Shown here: positions 1 to 9,101 of the stretch, one piece after another
How positions within the stretch are numbered: position 1 is the first letter of the stretch
Layout: the number at the start of each line of letters is the position of its first letter
Source of the DNA: CAYUWG01 sp964448285
Lineage (GTDB): Bacteria > Bacteroidota > Ignavibacteria > SZUA-365
Direction of reading: 5' to 3'
NCBI GenBank assembly: GCA_964448285.1
Contig: CAYUWG010000032.1
Location: forward strand, 1 to 39,369
Length of the DNA stretch: 39,369 nt
The notes under the pieces: model-generated
Databases searched by the model: none
What the model saw: only the letters and a program-made list of their open reading frames with translations
What the model was told of the DNA's origin: nothing
Program-made: the position numbers and the translations under genes

Positions 1-1858
1 CCGAAATCACGTCGATATTTTTCGAGTACATATCTTTGTACGCTAAGTTCTCGGTACCATTGAAACCGATTGTGATCGTTCTTCCTCCATTATCGAGTAC
101 GCGTCTGTTTGTCACATAGATAAACTCCGTCGTGTCATTGGGATTGCGCAGCCACCCGACCTCGACGTAACTGTTGAAATACTTATCCATCCTTCCTTGC
201 TGATCGTAGGTTCGTAGTCGGTTAATTTTCAACGTATCGAGAAGCTTGAACTGCGGTTCGAAATTCCCATACTGCGGTGGAGTGTTGGGGAAATCCTCGT
301 CTTCCTTATGTCGGGAAAAAGCATCCTGCCAACGAAGGTTGACGAGATGCGGACCGAGGATGCTGAGTTTTTGATTTATGGCGGTGATACCGGCGTATTT
401 GTTTTCACCATAGGAATTACATGTCCGAGGTGTGCCATTTCTATTCAGAAGCCAAAACGCTGAGTCCGATCCCATGAACTCCGGACCGTGTATTGCAAAA
501 TAGTAGATCGTTTTAGCACCATAACACAAACTCATGTTTACGAGTGCTCGAATCTCATCATTAGCGGGTTCGCGAATATCATCCCAACTATGAATTTGGG
601 GTGTGTACCAGAGGGGCTGATTTGGGAATCTTGTCTTTATTATGCTTGCAGCTGAATCAAGCGTTTGCGACATATACACATCGAGATTCCATTGCAGCGA
701 ATCCATCTTTGCTTGATTCGAAAGACTCGCTCTCGTAGGGAAACGGAAAACGGGATAGATATCCACATTGTGTTGTGGCTGCCCTGTCTCCAGCATTGCG
801 CGAAACTGCATCATCTTCCAGGAATGCATTATCCAGCTTATGGAGTTTTTTTGATTGTTCGTCTTATGTGCGACTCTTTTCTGATAGTACCCAACCAGAA
901 GCCATTGATAGCGCCTCGGTTCATCCATGGATTTGAATCTTCCTATTCTTGAGCCACTGTTCACTTGCATAAGTGAATCGATCTCATGGTCGATGTGCCA
1001 GGGATCGTAATTGCCGCTAAACAACTCATTGGCCTCGTCGTTATCGATTGCCACATAGTCAAGAATGCAACTCACTTCACCAAGCCATTCCACCTCGATA
1101 TTTACGATGGCAGTTGTATCATATCGATAGAAATCGCCAACGTAAACTTCTCCATACTGATTATTACTCGCTAAGGAAATACCCACACCGTCTGTAATTG
1201 GCGTTCTTTTCAAATGACCCCCAGTAACAATCAAATCGAATTTCAGGGAATCATGATCGTAAACCTTCACACGAACAACTTGGAGACTTGTATCTAACGG
1301 TGCATCTGGAAGCCTCAATTTCAACCTGACATGGTATCTTCCTGTCGTGTCAATGTCCTGGGGTATCAGTCCTCGACAGAGGTAACCCTGTGAATGCGTG
1401 TTGATGAGTGCTTCCACTGAATTGAAGTCATCATCATATCCATCTGCGTCCTTTTCCGCATTTGCATCATCCTTTAACCGGCCGGTTTCGACAATGCTGG
1501 TAAAATGACCAGAATATTCAGGATGGTATCTCCAGCGATAGCCATTCGCTACCAATTCGTTACCACTAAACGTGTGGCCCGGGATTACGGTCATCTGGAG
1601 ATCGTTTGCCATACCGAGTTCCCGAGCCATCAGATCTCGTCTCACCGTGTCCGTGTATACACTGACCCATCGTATTCCTGCGTCTTTGACTCTCTGCCAC
1701 CATTGGAGTGGGATTGAGTCCAACAGCTGTTGACCAGGCGGCTGCTTCATCCAATCGCCGCCAATGACGAACTCAGTTTGCTGGCTGTAGAGGTGCTGTG
1801 CCATCGGATCACTCAGTAACACGACGAACACGGAACAAATAAGTAGTGCGCTTTTCAT
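1..1858 (-). CDS. secreted glycoside-hydrolase-like protein, 3' end cut by window
   Basis: An uninterrupted frame of 619 codons runs from ATG at 1858 off the left edge, so the C-terminus is missing. It begins with a signal peptide (MKSALLICSVFVVLLSDPMA). A strong Shine-Dalgarno GGAGGA sits about 5 nt before the ATG, and the gene follows the FG-GAP gene by 41 nt, so the two are probably co-transcribed. The N-terminus (QWWQRVKDAGIRWVSVY) looks like the first strand and helix of a TIM barrel. A beta-rich insert follows around residues 160-260. Further on come a 'DEPRRYQW' segment and 'YGAKTIYYFAI', both reminiscent of beta-galactosidase-like glycoside hydrolase barrels, where the DEP glutamate often acts as acid. 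The family cannot be named from this. Being paired with a type IX secreted protein, the missing C-terminus probably carries a sorting domain. The reading frame is certain; the function is a guess. Confidence 0.75.
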   Translation of the reverse strand, partial: MKSALLICSVFVVLLSDPMAQHLYSQQTEFVIGGDWMKQPPGQQLLDSIPLQWWQRVKDAGIRWVSVYTDTVRRDLMARELGMANDLQMTVIPGHTFSGNELVANGYRWRYHPEYSGHFTSIVETGRLKDDANAEKDADGYDDDFNSVEALINTHSQGYLCRGLIPQDIDTTGRYHVRLKLRLPDAPLDTSLQVVRVKVYDHDSLKFDLIVTGGHLKRTPITDGVGISLASNNQYGEVYVGDFYRYDTTAIVNIEVEWLGEVSCILDYVAIDNDEANELFSGNYDPWHIDHEIDSLMQVNSGSRIGRFKSMDEPRRYQWLLVGYYQKRVAHKTNNQKNSISWIMHSWKMMQFRAMLETGQPQHNVDIYPVFRFPTRASLSNQAKMDSLQWNLDVYMSQTLDSAASIIKTRFPNQPLWYTPQIHSWDDIREPANDEIRALVNMSLCYGAKTIYYFAIHGPEFMGSDSAFWLLNRNGTPRTCNSYGENKYAGITAINQKLSILGPHLVNLRWQDAFSRHKEDEDFPNTPPQYGNFEPQFKLLDTLKINRLRTYDQQGRMDKYFNSYVEVGWLRNPNDTTEFIYVTNRRVLDNGGRTITIGFNGTENLAYKDMYSKNIDVIS

Positions 1859-1899
1859 GGCGTCCTCCATTGGTTGTGGTTGTTATTGGTTAATCTGAC

Positions 1900-3525
1900 T
1901 CAGTGATTTCGTAAAAGGTGGATTATCCTTGTGTGGATACTTTCTTTCGTTGTCGCGGTGAAGAAGTAAACTCCGTTCTTCGCTTGTGTACCACTCTTCG
2001 TCTTTCCATCCCAGACGATCGGGTGCGTTCCTGATTCTAAAAAGCCGTCGTAGAGCATAGCGACTTCGCGACCAAGGATGTCTTTGATCGTAAGATACGT
2101 GTGTGTCCTGTCAACGGTTCGGATTTCGACCGTCGTCATGCTGTTGAATGGATTCGGCCAACTGTTCTCGATCAAAAGCGCTTCAATCTTTGGCGCTTGG
2201 AGGTTTTCAATCCCAACGAGATTTCTGTCTCCTGCTAGGATATGGAAATATCCGGAATAGAAGAATCTGGGTTCTTTCGGTGATGAAACGATAATGTCAG
2301 ACATCCCATCGCGGTTGATATCCCCGACACTCGAGAGGTTCTCGCCGTATTGGCCATACTCGTCAGTCCCACCACTGCTTATCGCAAAAGAATAACTATG
2401 AAAACCCTGCGGCGAGCCGGGATGATAGAGCACGTACACCTGTGGGAATGTTCCGACTCTAAGAGCGTAGTCGTTAAAACCATTTCCGTTGATATCACCT
2501 GACGTTTGAATCGGTCTTACTCCCATAAAACCTGTATAGAGGCTTGGGTTAGGATTCTGAATTTGTTTCGAGGGTATATTCGAAATCGTGCCTTTCGTGC
2601 CGTAAAAGACATACAATGGCTTGCGCTCACCGTCAACTGATCTATGCCAGGCGACGACGTCTGAAATACCATCTCCATCAATATCGACGATGCGTGGAGA
2701 TTCAAAGTTAAGCTTGGAACTGTCAACACCTGGAATAAACCTTGAATCAAGAAACTGTGAAGGGTTCTGATGATCGAATGTCCAATTAGGCGATCCATGA
2801 TAGATGTGACATCGATACCACCACCCGTCCATGCCATAGTGTGACAACCCAAATGCTAAATCCTTAATACCGTCTCCGTTTACATCAACTATCTGAATTT
2901 CTGTACCATAACCACCGTACGCAGAATCAATCGTTCCTGTAAAATCCGGCACTCCATCGAAGTCATGTTTACCCATGAAAATGTACACCACCCCTCTTCC
3001 ATTCGAAGGTTCGCTGATTGCGAGATCATCGATCCCATCACGGTTGAGGTCGCCCACAGCCATGTACCGGCCGAATTCGCCTGAACGGTTCCCGCTAGGA
3101 ATCTTGTAGGCGGGAATCGTATCGAGCATCAATCCAGGGCCTGACTTTCCCAGATAGACATACGCCGTGTCAAAGTTAGCGACATCTGAAAGGATGGGTT
3201 TCACCGAAATCAAGTCTGGATAACCATCCCCATTGAAATCTCCAATGGCTGCATTACGTCCTCCAACCAAGATAGCATCCACCTTGTCATCCAGTATCCC
3301 CGGCCCTCCATAGTAAATCCAGAACTGCCTGCGTCCACCCACACTCACTCCAAAGTCCGGCCATCCGTCACCGTTAATATCCCCGAGCGCAAGTACGCTC
3401 ATGCCAAGTGCGTCATCGTAGCGTTCTCCGGTTACTTCCAACAGCGCCTTGAGGAATGGCTGGCAGGTTGCTTCCTGTGCTGTAATCAGAGTGAAGAGTG
3501 AAACGAGTATCAGGTTGTATCTCAT
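1900..3525 (-). CDS. secreted FG-GAP/VCBS repeat protein with type IX sorting domain
   Basis: A 541-residue exported protein. The ATG at 3525 is chosen over an upstream in-frame TTG at 3555 because it directly starts a signal peptide (MRYNLILVSLFTLITAQ). Seven calcium-binding FG-GAP-type loops of the form GDxNxDGxxD are visible, including GDINGDGWPD, GDFNGDGYPD, GDLNRDGIDD, VDVNGDGIKD, VDIDGDGISD, GDINGNGFND and GDINRDGMSD. This spacing is typical of a seven-bladed integrin-alpha-like beta-propeller. The last ~85 residues form a type IX secretion C-terminal domain: 'NSWPNPFNSMTTVEI', then 'ILGREV' and 'NGVYFFTATT'. The protein should therefore cross the outer membrane and be released or attached to the surface. 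Its ligand is unknown. It sits directly upstream of the glycoside-hydrolase-like gene. Confidence 0.88.
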   Translation of the reverse strand: MRYNLILVSLFTLITAQEATCQPFLKALLEVTGERYDDALGMSVLALGDINGDGWPDFGVSVGGRRQFWIYYGGPGILDDKVDAILVGGRNAAIGDFNGDGYPDLISVKPILSDVANFDTAYVYLGKSGPGLMLDTIPAYKIPSGNRSGEFGRYMAVGDLNRDGIDDLAISEPSNGRGVVYIFMGKHDFDGVPDFTGTIDSAYGGYGTEIQIVDVNGDGIKDLAFGLSHYGMDGWWYRCHIYHGSPNWTFDHQNPSQFLDSRFIPGVDSSKLNFESPRIVDIDGDGISDVVAWHRSVDGERKPLYVFYGTKGTISNIPSKQIQNPNPSLYTGFMGVRPIQTSGDINGNGFNDYALRVGTFPQVYVLYHPGSPQGFHSYSFAISSGGTDEYGQYGENLSSVGDINRDGMSDIIVSSPKEPRFFYSGYFHILAGDRNLVGIENLQAPKIEALLIENSWPNPFNSMTTVEIRTVDRTHTYLTIKDILGREVAMLYDGFLESGTHPIVWDGKTKSGTQAKNGVYFFTATTKESIHTRIIHLLRNH

Positions 3526-3844
3526 GGTGGCTTTCTTTCTTTTCTCAAATGACAATGTTCTCTGCGTTTGGGTTACCGCGCCTCAATCCTTCTCCAAAGG
3601 TTTGAGATGAACTTAGGCAAAGATTGAATTAGAGGCAATGAGAATTTGGGTTCGTGAAATCTATTATCGAAGCTCGAACAGAAAGACAAGCTGTTTGACT
3701 TGCGACCGCTGTGAAATGGAATGAGCAAGGACACAGTCATATTCCGTTTGACAAGTTCCTTCCACGGCTTTCCAGTCGTCCAATCTCCGTGCGTTCGAAT
3801 ATCTCCTTTCCCTTTTCGTAGATTCCTATGCATGATGAGACGAT
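3526..3844. other. divergent intergenic region, no gene seen
   Basis: This 319-base stretch separates the divergently transcribed FG-GAP gene and glgB, so it should hold both promoters. Short frames in it lack coding character and conserved residues. A weak -7-like TAGATTCC lies near 3822-3829 on the plus strand, but no convincing partner TTG stands at the right distance. No inverted repeat or RNA gene was recognised. Confidence 0.5.
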
Positions 3845-6061
3845 ATGAAAACCACCGCAGCACTTGAGGACATCCTTCGCATCATTTATACCGAGCACCA
3901 CGATCCATACACGGTGTTGGGTATCCATCTTGTCAGTGTCGGAAAAGAGACGAGCGTTGCCGTGCGTGCCTTCCTTCCAAATGCGGCATCCGTCGCGGTA
4001 CAGCGAACAGATGAAACGGCAAAGGAACACGAGTATCCGATGTTCGTCGTGCATGAGGATGGATTCTTCGAATATGTCTTCGATGAGGAACAGGTCTTCC
4101 CATACCGGTTGAAGCAGGTCGATCACGATGGAAACGCAAGCGTCTTCCACGATCCGTATGCGTTCCTACCCCAGCTCACCGACTACGACTTGTACCTGTT
4201 CGGTGAGGGGAATCACTACAAGGTTCACGAGCGGCTCGGCTCACGCGTGATCTCCATCGACGGTACGGATGGCGTCGAGTTTTCCGTTTGGGCTCCCGGT
4301 GCGCGCAGCGTCAGCGTCATCGGCTCTTTCAACGACTGGGACAGAAGGCGCCATGCTATGCGCGCGCTGAACGATTCCGGAGTCTGGGAGATTTTCATCC
4401 CGGACGTCGATGCGGGTGCGCTGTACAAGTTCGAGATCAAAACGCGGCAGGGGTACATCCTCGATAAGACCGATCCGTTTGCGCGGGCAATGGAAGTGCG
4501 GCCGCGAACCGCATCGGTTGTCGTTCGTTCGAGCGCGCATGTGTGGCAGGACGCCGATTGGATGAAAGCGCGTGCACGGCAGGACATCCACGCGAAACCA
4601 CTCGCGATCTACGAAGTCCACCTCGGATCGTGGAAACGCAAAGGGAACGATGCGAAGGAGCATCTTTCCTACGTCGAGCTTGCAAACGAACTCGCCCCCT
4701 ACGTCGCGGATCTCGGTTTCACTCACGTCGAATTGATGCCCGTTATGGAATATCCCTACGACGGATCGTGGGGGTATCAGGTCACCGGCTACTACGCACC
4801 GACGAGCCGCTTCGGGACGCCCGATGACTTTCGCGCGTTCGTGGACATCATGCACCGGCGCAACATCGGCGTGATCCTCGATTGGGTGCCCGCGCATTTT
4901 CCAAAGGACATGCATGCGCTCGCGCGCTTCAACGGCTATCCGCTCTACGAGCACGGCGATCCCCGCAAGGGCGAGCACATGGATTGGGGAACGTACATTT
5001 TCGATTTCGGAAAAAGCCAGGTGCGCAATTTCCTCATCGCCAACGCTCTCTACTGGCTCGAAGAGTTTCACATCGACGGACTGCGCATCGATGCCGTGGC
5101 GTCCATGCTCTATCTCGATTACTCACGCAAGGAAGGCGAGTGGATTCCGAATCGCTATGGCGGCCGCGATAACCTCGAGGCCATCGATTTCCTTCGTCAG
5201 TTGAACTGGGCTGTGCACACGTACCAGCCCGGAGCGTTCATCGTTGCAGAGGAATCGACCGCATTCCCCGGCGTCACGCACGCACAGGATGCGAACGGTC
5301 TCGGTTTCGACTTCAAATGGAACATGGGTTGGATGAACGACCTGCTGGAGTATTTCCAGATGGATCCGTTCTTTCGCCGCGACCACCACGACAAACTGAC
5401 GTTCGGTTTGACGTATGCCTTCAGCGAGAAATTCCTCCTTCCGATTTCACATGATGAAGTCGTGCACGGCAAACGGTCGCTCATCAGCAAGATGTTCGGC
5501 GACTACTGGCAGCAATTCGCCGGTATTCGTCTCTTCCTCGGATTCATGTGGATGCATCCCGGAAAGAAGCTCCTTTTCATGGGACAGGAGTTCGGTCAGT
5601 GGATCGAGTGGAACCACGATGCGCAACTCGACTGGGCACTGCTCTTGTACGACGCACACCGACAACTCCGCGATTGGGTGCGCGACCTCAACGCACTCTA
5701 CCGATCGAACCCTTCAATGCATGAGGTCGATTACTCGTGGGAAGGTTTTCGTTGGATCGATTTGCACGATGCGCAACGAAGCCTGCTCTCTTTTGAACGC
5801 ATCTCCGCGGATGGAACGCAGCGGTTGATTTGCGTCTGCAATTTCACTCCCGTCGTGTACGAGGGGTATCGCCTTGGCGTCCCTCAATCCGGCGTGTATC
5901 GGGAGATCTTAAACAGCGATGATTTCCGTTATGGCGGAAGCGGCGTTGTCAATTCCGATGACCTGCATACGGAAGAAACTCCGATGCATGATAGAGAGCA
6001 GTCGATCGTCACGCGCATCCCACCGCTCGGAATTTCGGTTCTTTCTATTAAAGCGCAGTAG
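3845..6061 (+). CDS. glgB: 1,4-alpha-glucan (glycogen) branching enzyme GlgB
   Basis: Transfers short alpha-1,4-glucan segments to alpha-1,6 positions during glycogen synthesis in the cytoplasm (GH13_9). At 738 residues it has the usual length, with the family's N-terminal domain (HDPYTVLGIH near residue 20), a CBM48 (WAPGARSVSVIGSFNDWD) and the (beta/alpha)8 domain. The barrel holds 'LDWVPAHFPKD', the nucleophile D416 in 'GLRIDAV', the acid E469 in 'AEEST' and the third carboxylate D537 in 'SHDEVVHGK'. All catalytic residues are intact. It converges with the debranching-enzyme gene, with 12 bases between the stops, so synthesis and trimming enzymes are encoded together but transcribed separately. 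No glycogen synthase or glgC lies in the window. Confidence 0.97.
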   Translation: MKTTAALEDILRIIYTEHHDPYTVLGIHLVSVGKETSVAVRAFLPNAASVAVQRTDETAKEHEYPMFVVHEDGFFEYVFDEEQVFPYRLKQVDHDGNASVFHDPYAFLPQLTDYDLYLFGEGNHYKVHERLGSRVISIDGTDGVEFSVWAPGARSVSVIGSFNDWDRRRHAMRALNDSGVWEIFIPDVDAGALYKFEIKTRQGYILDKTDPFARAMEVRPRTASVVVRSSAHVWQDADWMKARARQDIHAKPLAIYEVHLGSWKRKGNDAKEHLSYVELANELAPYVADLGFTHVELMPVMEYPYDGSWGYQVTGYYAPTSRFGTPDDFRAFVDIMHRRNIGVILDWVPAHFPKDMHALARFNGYPLYEHGDPRKGEHMDWGTYIFDFGKSQVRNFLIANALYWLEEFHIDGLRIDAVASMLYLDYSRKEGEWIPNRYGGRDNLEAIDFLRQLNWAVHTYQPGAFIVAEESTAFPGVTHAQDANGLGFDFKWNMGWMNDLLEYFQMDPFFRRDHHDKLTFGLTYAFSEKFLLPISHDEVVHGKRSLISKMFGDYWQQFAGIRLFLGFMWMHPGKKLLFMGQEFGQWIEWNHDAQLDWALLLYDAHRQLRDWVRDLNALYRSNPSMHEVDYSWEGFRWIDLHDAQRSLLSFERISADGTQRLICVCNFTPVVYEGYRLGVPQSGVYREILNSDDFRYGGSGVVNSDDLHTEETPMHDREQSIVTRIPPLGISVLSIKAQ

Positions 6062-6073
6062 CGTTTCTCGAAT

Positions 6074-8299
6074 TCATTCCTTTTCTCTTTTCGCAACGAG
6101 CAAAACGCCGGTCGATGGCGGCACGATGAATCGATCCGTGCTTTGCGTCTCGCGCAGTTCAATGCCGGCGGTTCTTCCATCGACGAGCACGCTCCACGTT
6201 GCGGAAAGAAGGCTGTACTCCGCTTCCTGCGTACGATGGGCATTCGCCAAAACGGCAATGAGCGAATCACAATCCGGATCGTCGAGGATGAAGCCGCTCG
6301 CTATCGGAGTCTTCGTTTCAAGAAACGAATAGCGATCGGCCTGTGCCCATCGAAGTGAGCGGTACTCGTTTCGCACGGCAATCATGCCTCGGTAATAATC
6401 CATGAGTTCCCTATTCCTCTCCATCGCGTCGTAGTCGAGCCAGTTCGTTGCGTCATCTTTCTCGTAGCTGTTCGCATCGAGTATCCCCGGGCTTGTGTGC
6501 GGGATGTTTGAAGACGCGATGACCTTGCTCCGCGCAAACTCCTGGCCTTCATGCATCATCACCGTGCCCTGGCACGTGAAGAGAAGGAATGCAGCGAGCT
6601 TGTTCAACTGCAATGCCGCAGGAGTAAGGTGACTCATACGCACCGCTTCTGAAACGGGCTGGTGTTCCTGCGCTTCATCGAGCGCCATGCGAATGAAATC
6701 ACCGAGCGTGAAACCGTCGTGCGAGGCGAGGTAATTCACCGAATGTGCCGCGTCGAGAAACGGTCCATTCTTTTTCCTGATGCTTCCTAACACCCACTTC
6801 CCGTAAGCATCGGGAGGATTGGATCCCCATGTTCCAAAGAGAAATCCCTGCGACAACTGTGGATGAGTGCCCTTGATCCCGTCCCGAAACACGTCGTTCC
6901 ATGCACCCATTCCGAATTCGGAGAATCGCTCGATGTCCCGTTGACCGCCACCCCACGGCTCAGCGATCAGTACGACGTGCGGATTGATCTTGCGCGCTTC
7001 GCTCCGGATCTGCTCGAACGTTTCCTGATCGATCATCGTCGCAAGGTCGAATCGAAATCCATCGACATGATATTCCCGCATCCAGTGCGCGATGCTATCG
7101 ACAATCACGCGCCTGCTCATCGGTCGGCTCGTGTGAAAATCGTTTCCGCATCCGCTGAGTGCAGTGAACGTCCCGTCCGCATTCGTGTGATAGTAATACA
7201 GCGGATCGATGAGCTTGAACGGTTGGAGGTCGTACTCCGACGTGTGATTGTACACGACGTCCATGATGACTGCAATGCCTTTGCCGTGAAGTGCTTTCAC
7301 GACGTTCTTGAACTCGGTCACTTCACGACCGCCCGTATTGCACCAACTTCCCTTTCTCAAATCCGCATTCGATGCATAGCGCGGTTCAGGTGTGAAATAA
7401 CTTGCCGGCATGTATCCCCAATGGTTGCGCTCGTATGGATTCCATGCGTTGTACCAACCTTCTTTCGTCTTTGTCTGAAACGGCGGCTCCACGGACGCGA
7501 AGTGCTGGAGCGGGAGAAACTCGACGGCATTGACCCCGAGCGATGCGATGTGATTCAAACCCCCACGCGCCTCGGTTTCGATGAAGCCTGCATAGCTTCC
7601 GGGAGCTTTCGCGCCACTCGAAGAATGCGCGGTGAGATCGCGAAGATGCGTCTCATAGATCATCAGATCACGCGGGTGTATCACTACCGGCTTGTCGTCT
7701 CCCCAATCGAATGGTTCTTCGCTCTTCATGATGACCGCGCGTGCCTCGCGGAGATACGAGTTCTTCGCTTCGATGTGCGTCGCATACGGATCAGGCACAG
7801 CCGGCGGCAACTCGCCTCTCTCTTCACCGAGTTTCGGCCCAAAGACGCGGTAGCAGTAATACCGGTCGGTGATGTCTTTCGACAGTGCAATCTCCCAGAC
7901 GCCTTCGTCATCCCGCGTCATTTCATAAGTGTCGCCATAGTCGGTGTCGAGCGACTCGTACATGCAGAGTTCGACTCGCGTCGCGCGCGGAGCGAATACC
8001 CGGAACGCAATCGATCCGGCTACAGCCGTGCATCCTAACTTTTTCCTTGAATGGAACTCTTCGAAGATTTTATCGGGGAGAACGGGAAGATGCCCGATCC
8101 CCTTGACGAACACGGAAAGGGGAGAGGAAATATCGACGGGGTCCGTGAGCAGGACGATGATGTTCTCCAACTGTTCGTATGCGACAATGCGTACCTTCGG
8201 TGCGAAGGAAAACTTCGTGACGGGGACGTTCCCGGGATTGCGGTCGAAGGTCAGGACAACCCTATTCGATGCTTGGAGTTTTGCCGAGAGAAGCTTCAT
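6074..8299 (-). CDS. GH13 debranching enzyme (type I pullulanase / GlgX-like)
   Basis: Hydrolyses alpha-1,6 branch points of glycogen or related glucans. ATG 8299 (MKLLSAKLQASNRVV) is preferred to TTG 8311; it gives 741 residues. The N-terminal ~100 residues look like the small beta domain seen in type I pullulanases. A CBM48 (AFRVFAPRATRVELCMYE) and a GH13 barrel follow. The barrel has 'DVVYNHTSEYD', nucleophile D418 in 'GFRFDLA', acid E447 in 'LIAEPWGG' and D528 in 'ASHDGFT'. The 'NHWGYMPASYFTPEP' segment is the counterpart of the family's YNWGYDP region. This supports an alpha-1,6-acting enzyme, but pullulanase, isoamylase and GlgX cannot be separated with certainty. The start lies 74 bp from the divergent methyltransferase start. 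A -7-like TATTTTG lies at 8309-8315 on this strand, about 10 nt before the ATG. Confidence 0.9.
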   Translation of the reverse strand: MKLLSAKLQASNRVVLTFDRNPGNVPVTKFSFAPKVRIVAYEQLENIIVLLTDPVDISSPLSVFVKGIGHLPVLPDKIFEEFHSRKKLGCTAVAGSIAFRVFAPRATRVELCMYESLDTDYGDTYEMTRDDEGVWEIALSKDITDRYYCYRVFGPKLGEERGELPPAVPDPYATHIEAKNSYLREARAVIMKSEEPFDWGDDKPVVIHPRDLMIYETHLRDLTAHSSSGAKAPGSYAGFIETEARGGLNHIASLGVNAVEFLPLQHFASVEPPFQTKTKEGWYNAWNPYERNHWGYMPASYFTPEPRYASNADLRKGSWCNTGGREVTEFKNVVKALHGKGIAVIMDVVYNHTSEYDLQPFKLIDPLYYYHTNADGTFTALSGCGNDFHTSRPMSRRVIVDSIAHWMREYHVDGFRFDLATMIDQETFEQIRSEARKINPHVVLIAEPWGGGQRDIERFSEFGMGAWNDVFRDGIKGTHPQLSQGFLFGTWGSNPPDAYGKWVLGSIRKKNGPFLDAAHSVNYLASHDGFTLGDFIRMALDEAQEHQPVSEAVRMSHLTPAALQLNKLAAFLLFTCQGTVMMHEGQEFARSKVIASSNIPHTSPGILDANSYEKDDATNWLDYDAMERNRELMDYYRGMIAVRNEYRSLRWAQADRYSFLETKTPIASGFILDDPDCDSLIAVLANAHRTQEAEYSLLSATWSVLVDGRTAGIELRETQSTDRFIVPPSTGVLLVAKREKE

Positions 8300-8337
8300 T
8301 GTCGAGAGCAAAATACATATTGTGCCTGATCATAACA

Positions 8338-8369
8338 TTGATCGAACCGATGCCGCAATGTTATGTTGA
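8338..8369 (+). promoter_or_regulatory. Bacteroidota-type promoter, leaderless start of methyltransferase
   Basis: TTG (8338-8340), a 21-base spacer and TATGTTGA (8362-8369) resemble the Bacteroidota -33/-7 elements (TTTG, TAnnTTTG). If the -7 box is placed as in that group, transcription starts at or next to the ATG at 8373, giving a leaderless mRNA. Confidence 0.45.
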
Positions 8370-8372
8370 AGC

Positions 8373-9101
8373 ATGAAGTTGACCGATCCCCGGCTCCATT
8401 ATCAAACAGACGCAGAGTTATTCGATTATTTCGCACCGCAGTCAGGACCCGACCTCGATTCGACGAAACGGTTGCGACAATCTGTTCTTTCGCGTCTTAC
8501 GAAAGTTCGAGGGCTTCTTCTCGATGCGGGCAGCGGAGACGGCTGGCTCATCGACGCAAATCCGAAGGCCCATTTCGTTTCGATCGACCTCGGTATGAAG
8601 AACCTGCGAGCTCTCCGTGAAAAATTTCCTCGTGCCTTGCTGGTGTGCACTGATGTCACTCAGCTTCCGTTTCGGGAAGGATCGCTCGACGGCGTCGTCG
8701 CTTCTGAAGTCCTGGAACATCTGAACGAGCCAGAAGCCGCAGCGCGTGAGTTCGCTCGTGTCTGCAAATCCGGCGCACCGGTTGTCTTGAGCACTCCATA
8801 CAAAGAAACATTGCGTTATTATCTCTGCGTCCATTGTAACAGGCCGACGCCCGCGAATGCACACATACAGACCTTCGATGAAAAGCGTCATTTCCGGCTT
8901 CTGAGCGACATAGGCTTTGAGGGCATCCGCTCTGTGATCGTACTGAATAAACTCTTCATAGGATTGCGCCTGTCCTACGCGTTGCGATTCCTCCCGTACA
9001 GCGTTTGGGCAGTAATCGACCGGCTTTTTATGTTTGTTTACCGGAAGGCCCACACGATCATCGTATCCGGGGCGAGACCTTCCACACGAAAACTTTCTTG
9101 A
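8373..9101 (+). CDS. class I SAM-dependent methyltransferase
   Basis: 242 residues. Motif I of the SAM-binding Rossmann fold is 'LLDAGSGDGWLID' near residue 50. An acidic strand end 'FVSIDLG', the 'DVTQLPFREGSLDGVVASE' motif and 'VLEHLNEPE' follow, as in the Methyltransf_11 group. The C-terminal part has a 'CVHCNRPTPANAHIQTF' segment with a CxxC pair and then a more hydrophobic stretch. The substrate is unknown. It is the first gene of a run of four packed genes (methyltransferase, metallopeptidase, agmatinase, membrane protein), and its stop overlaps the probable TTG start of the next gene. Confidence 0.85.
   Translation: MKLTDPRLHYQTDAELFDYFAPQSGPDLDSTKRLRQSVLSRLTKVRGLLLDAGSGDGWLIDANPKAHFVSIDLGMKNLRALREKFPRALLVCTDVTQLPFREGSLDGVVASEVLEHLNEPEAAAREFARVCKSGAPVVLSTPYKETLRYYLCVHCNRPTPANAHIQTFDEKRHFRLLSDIGFEGIRSVIVLNKLFIGLRLSYALRFLPYSVWAVIDRLFMFVYRKAHTIIVSGARPSTRKLS

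Noticed and set aside
6863..8038. Plus-strand frame of 391 codons
   Set aside because: It lies antisense to the debranching-enzyme gene, whose catalytic motifs are intact; the plus-strand translation has no domain-like pattern.
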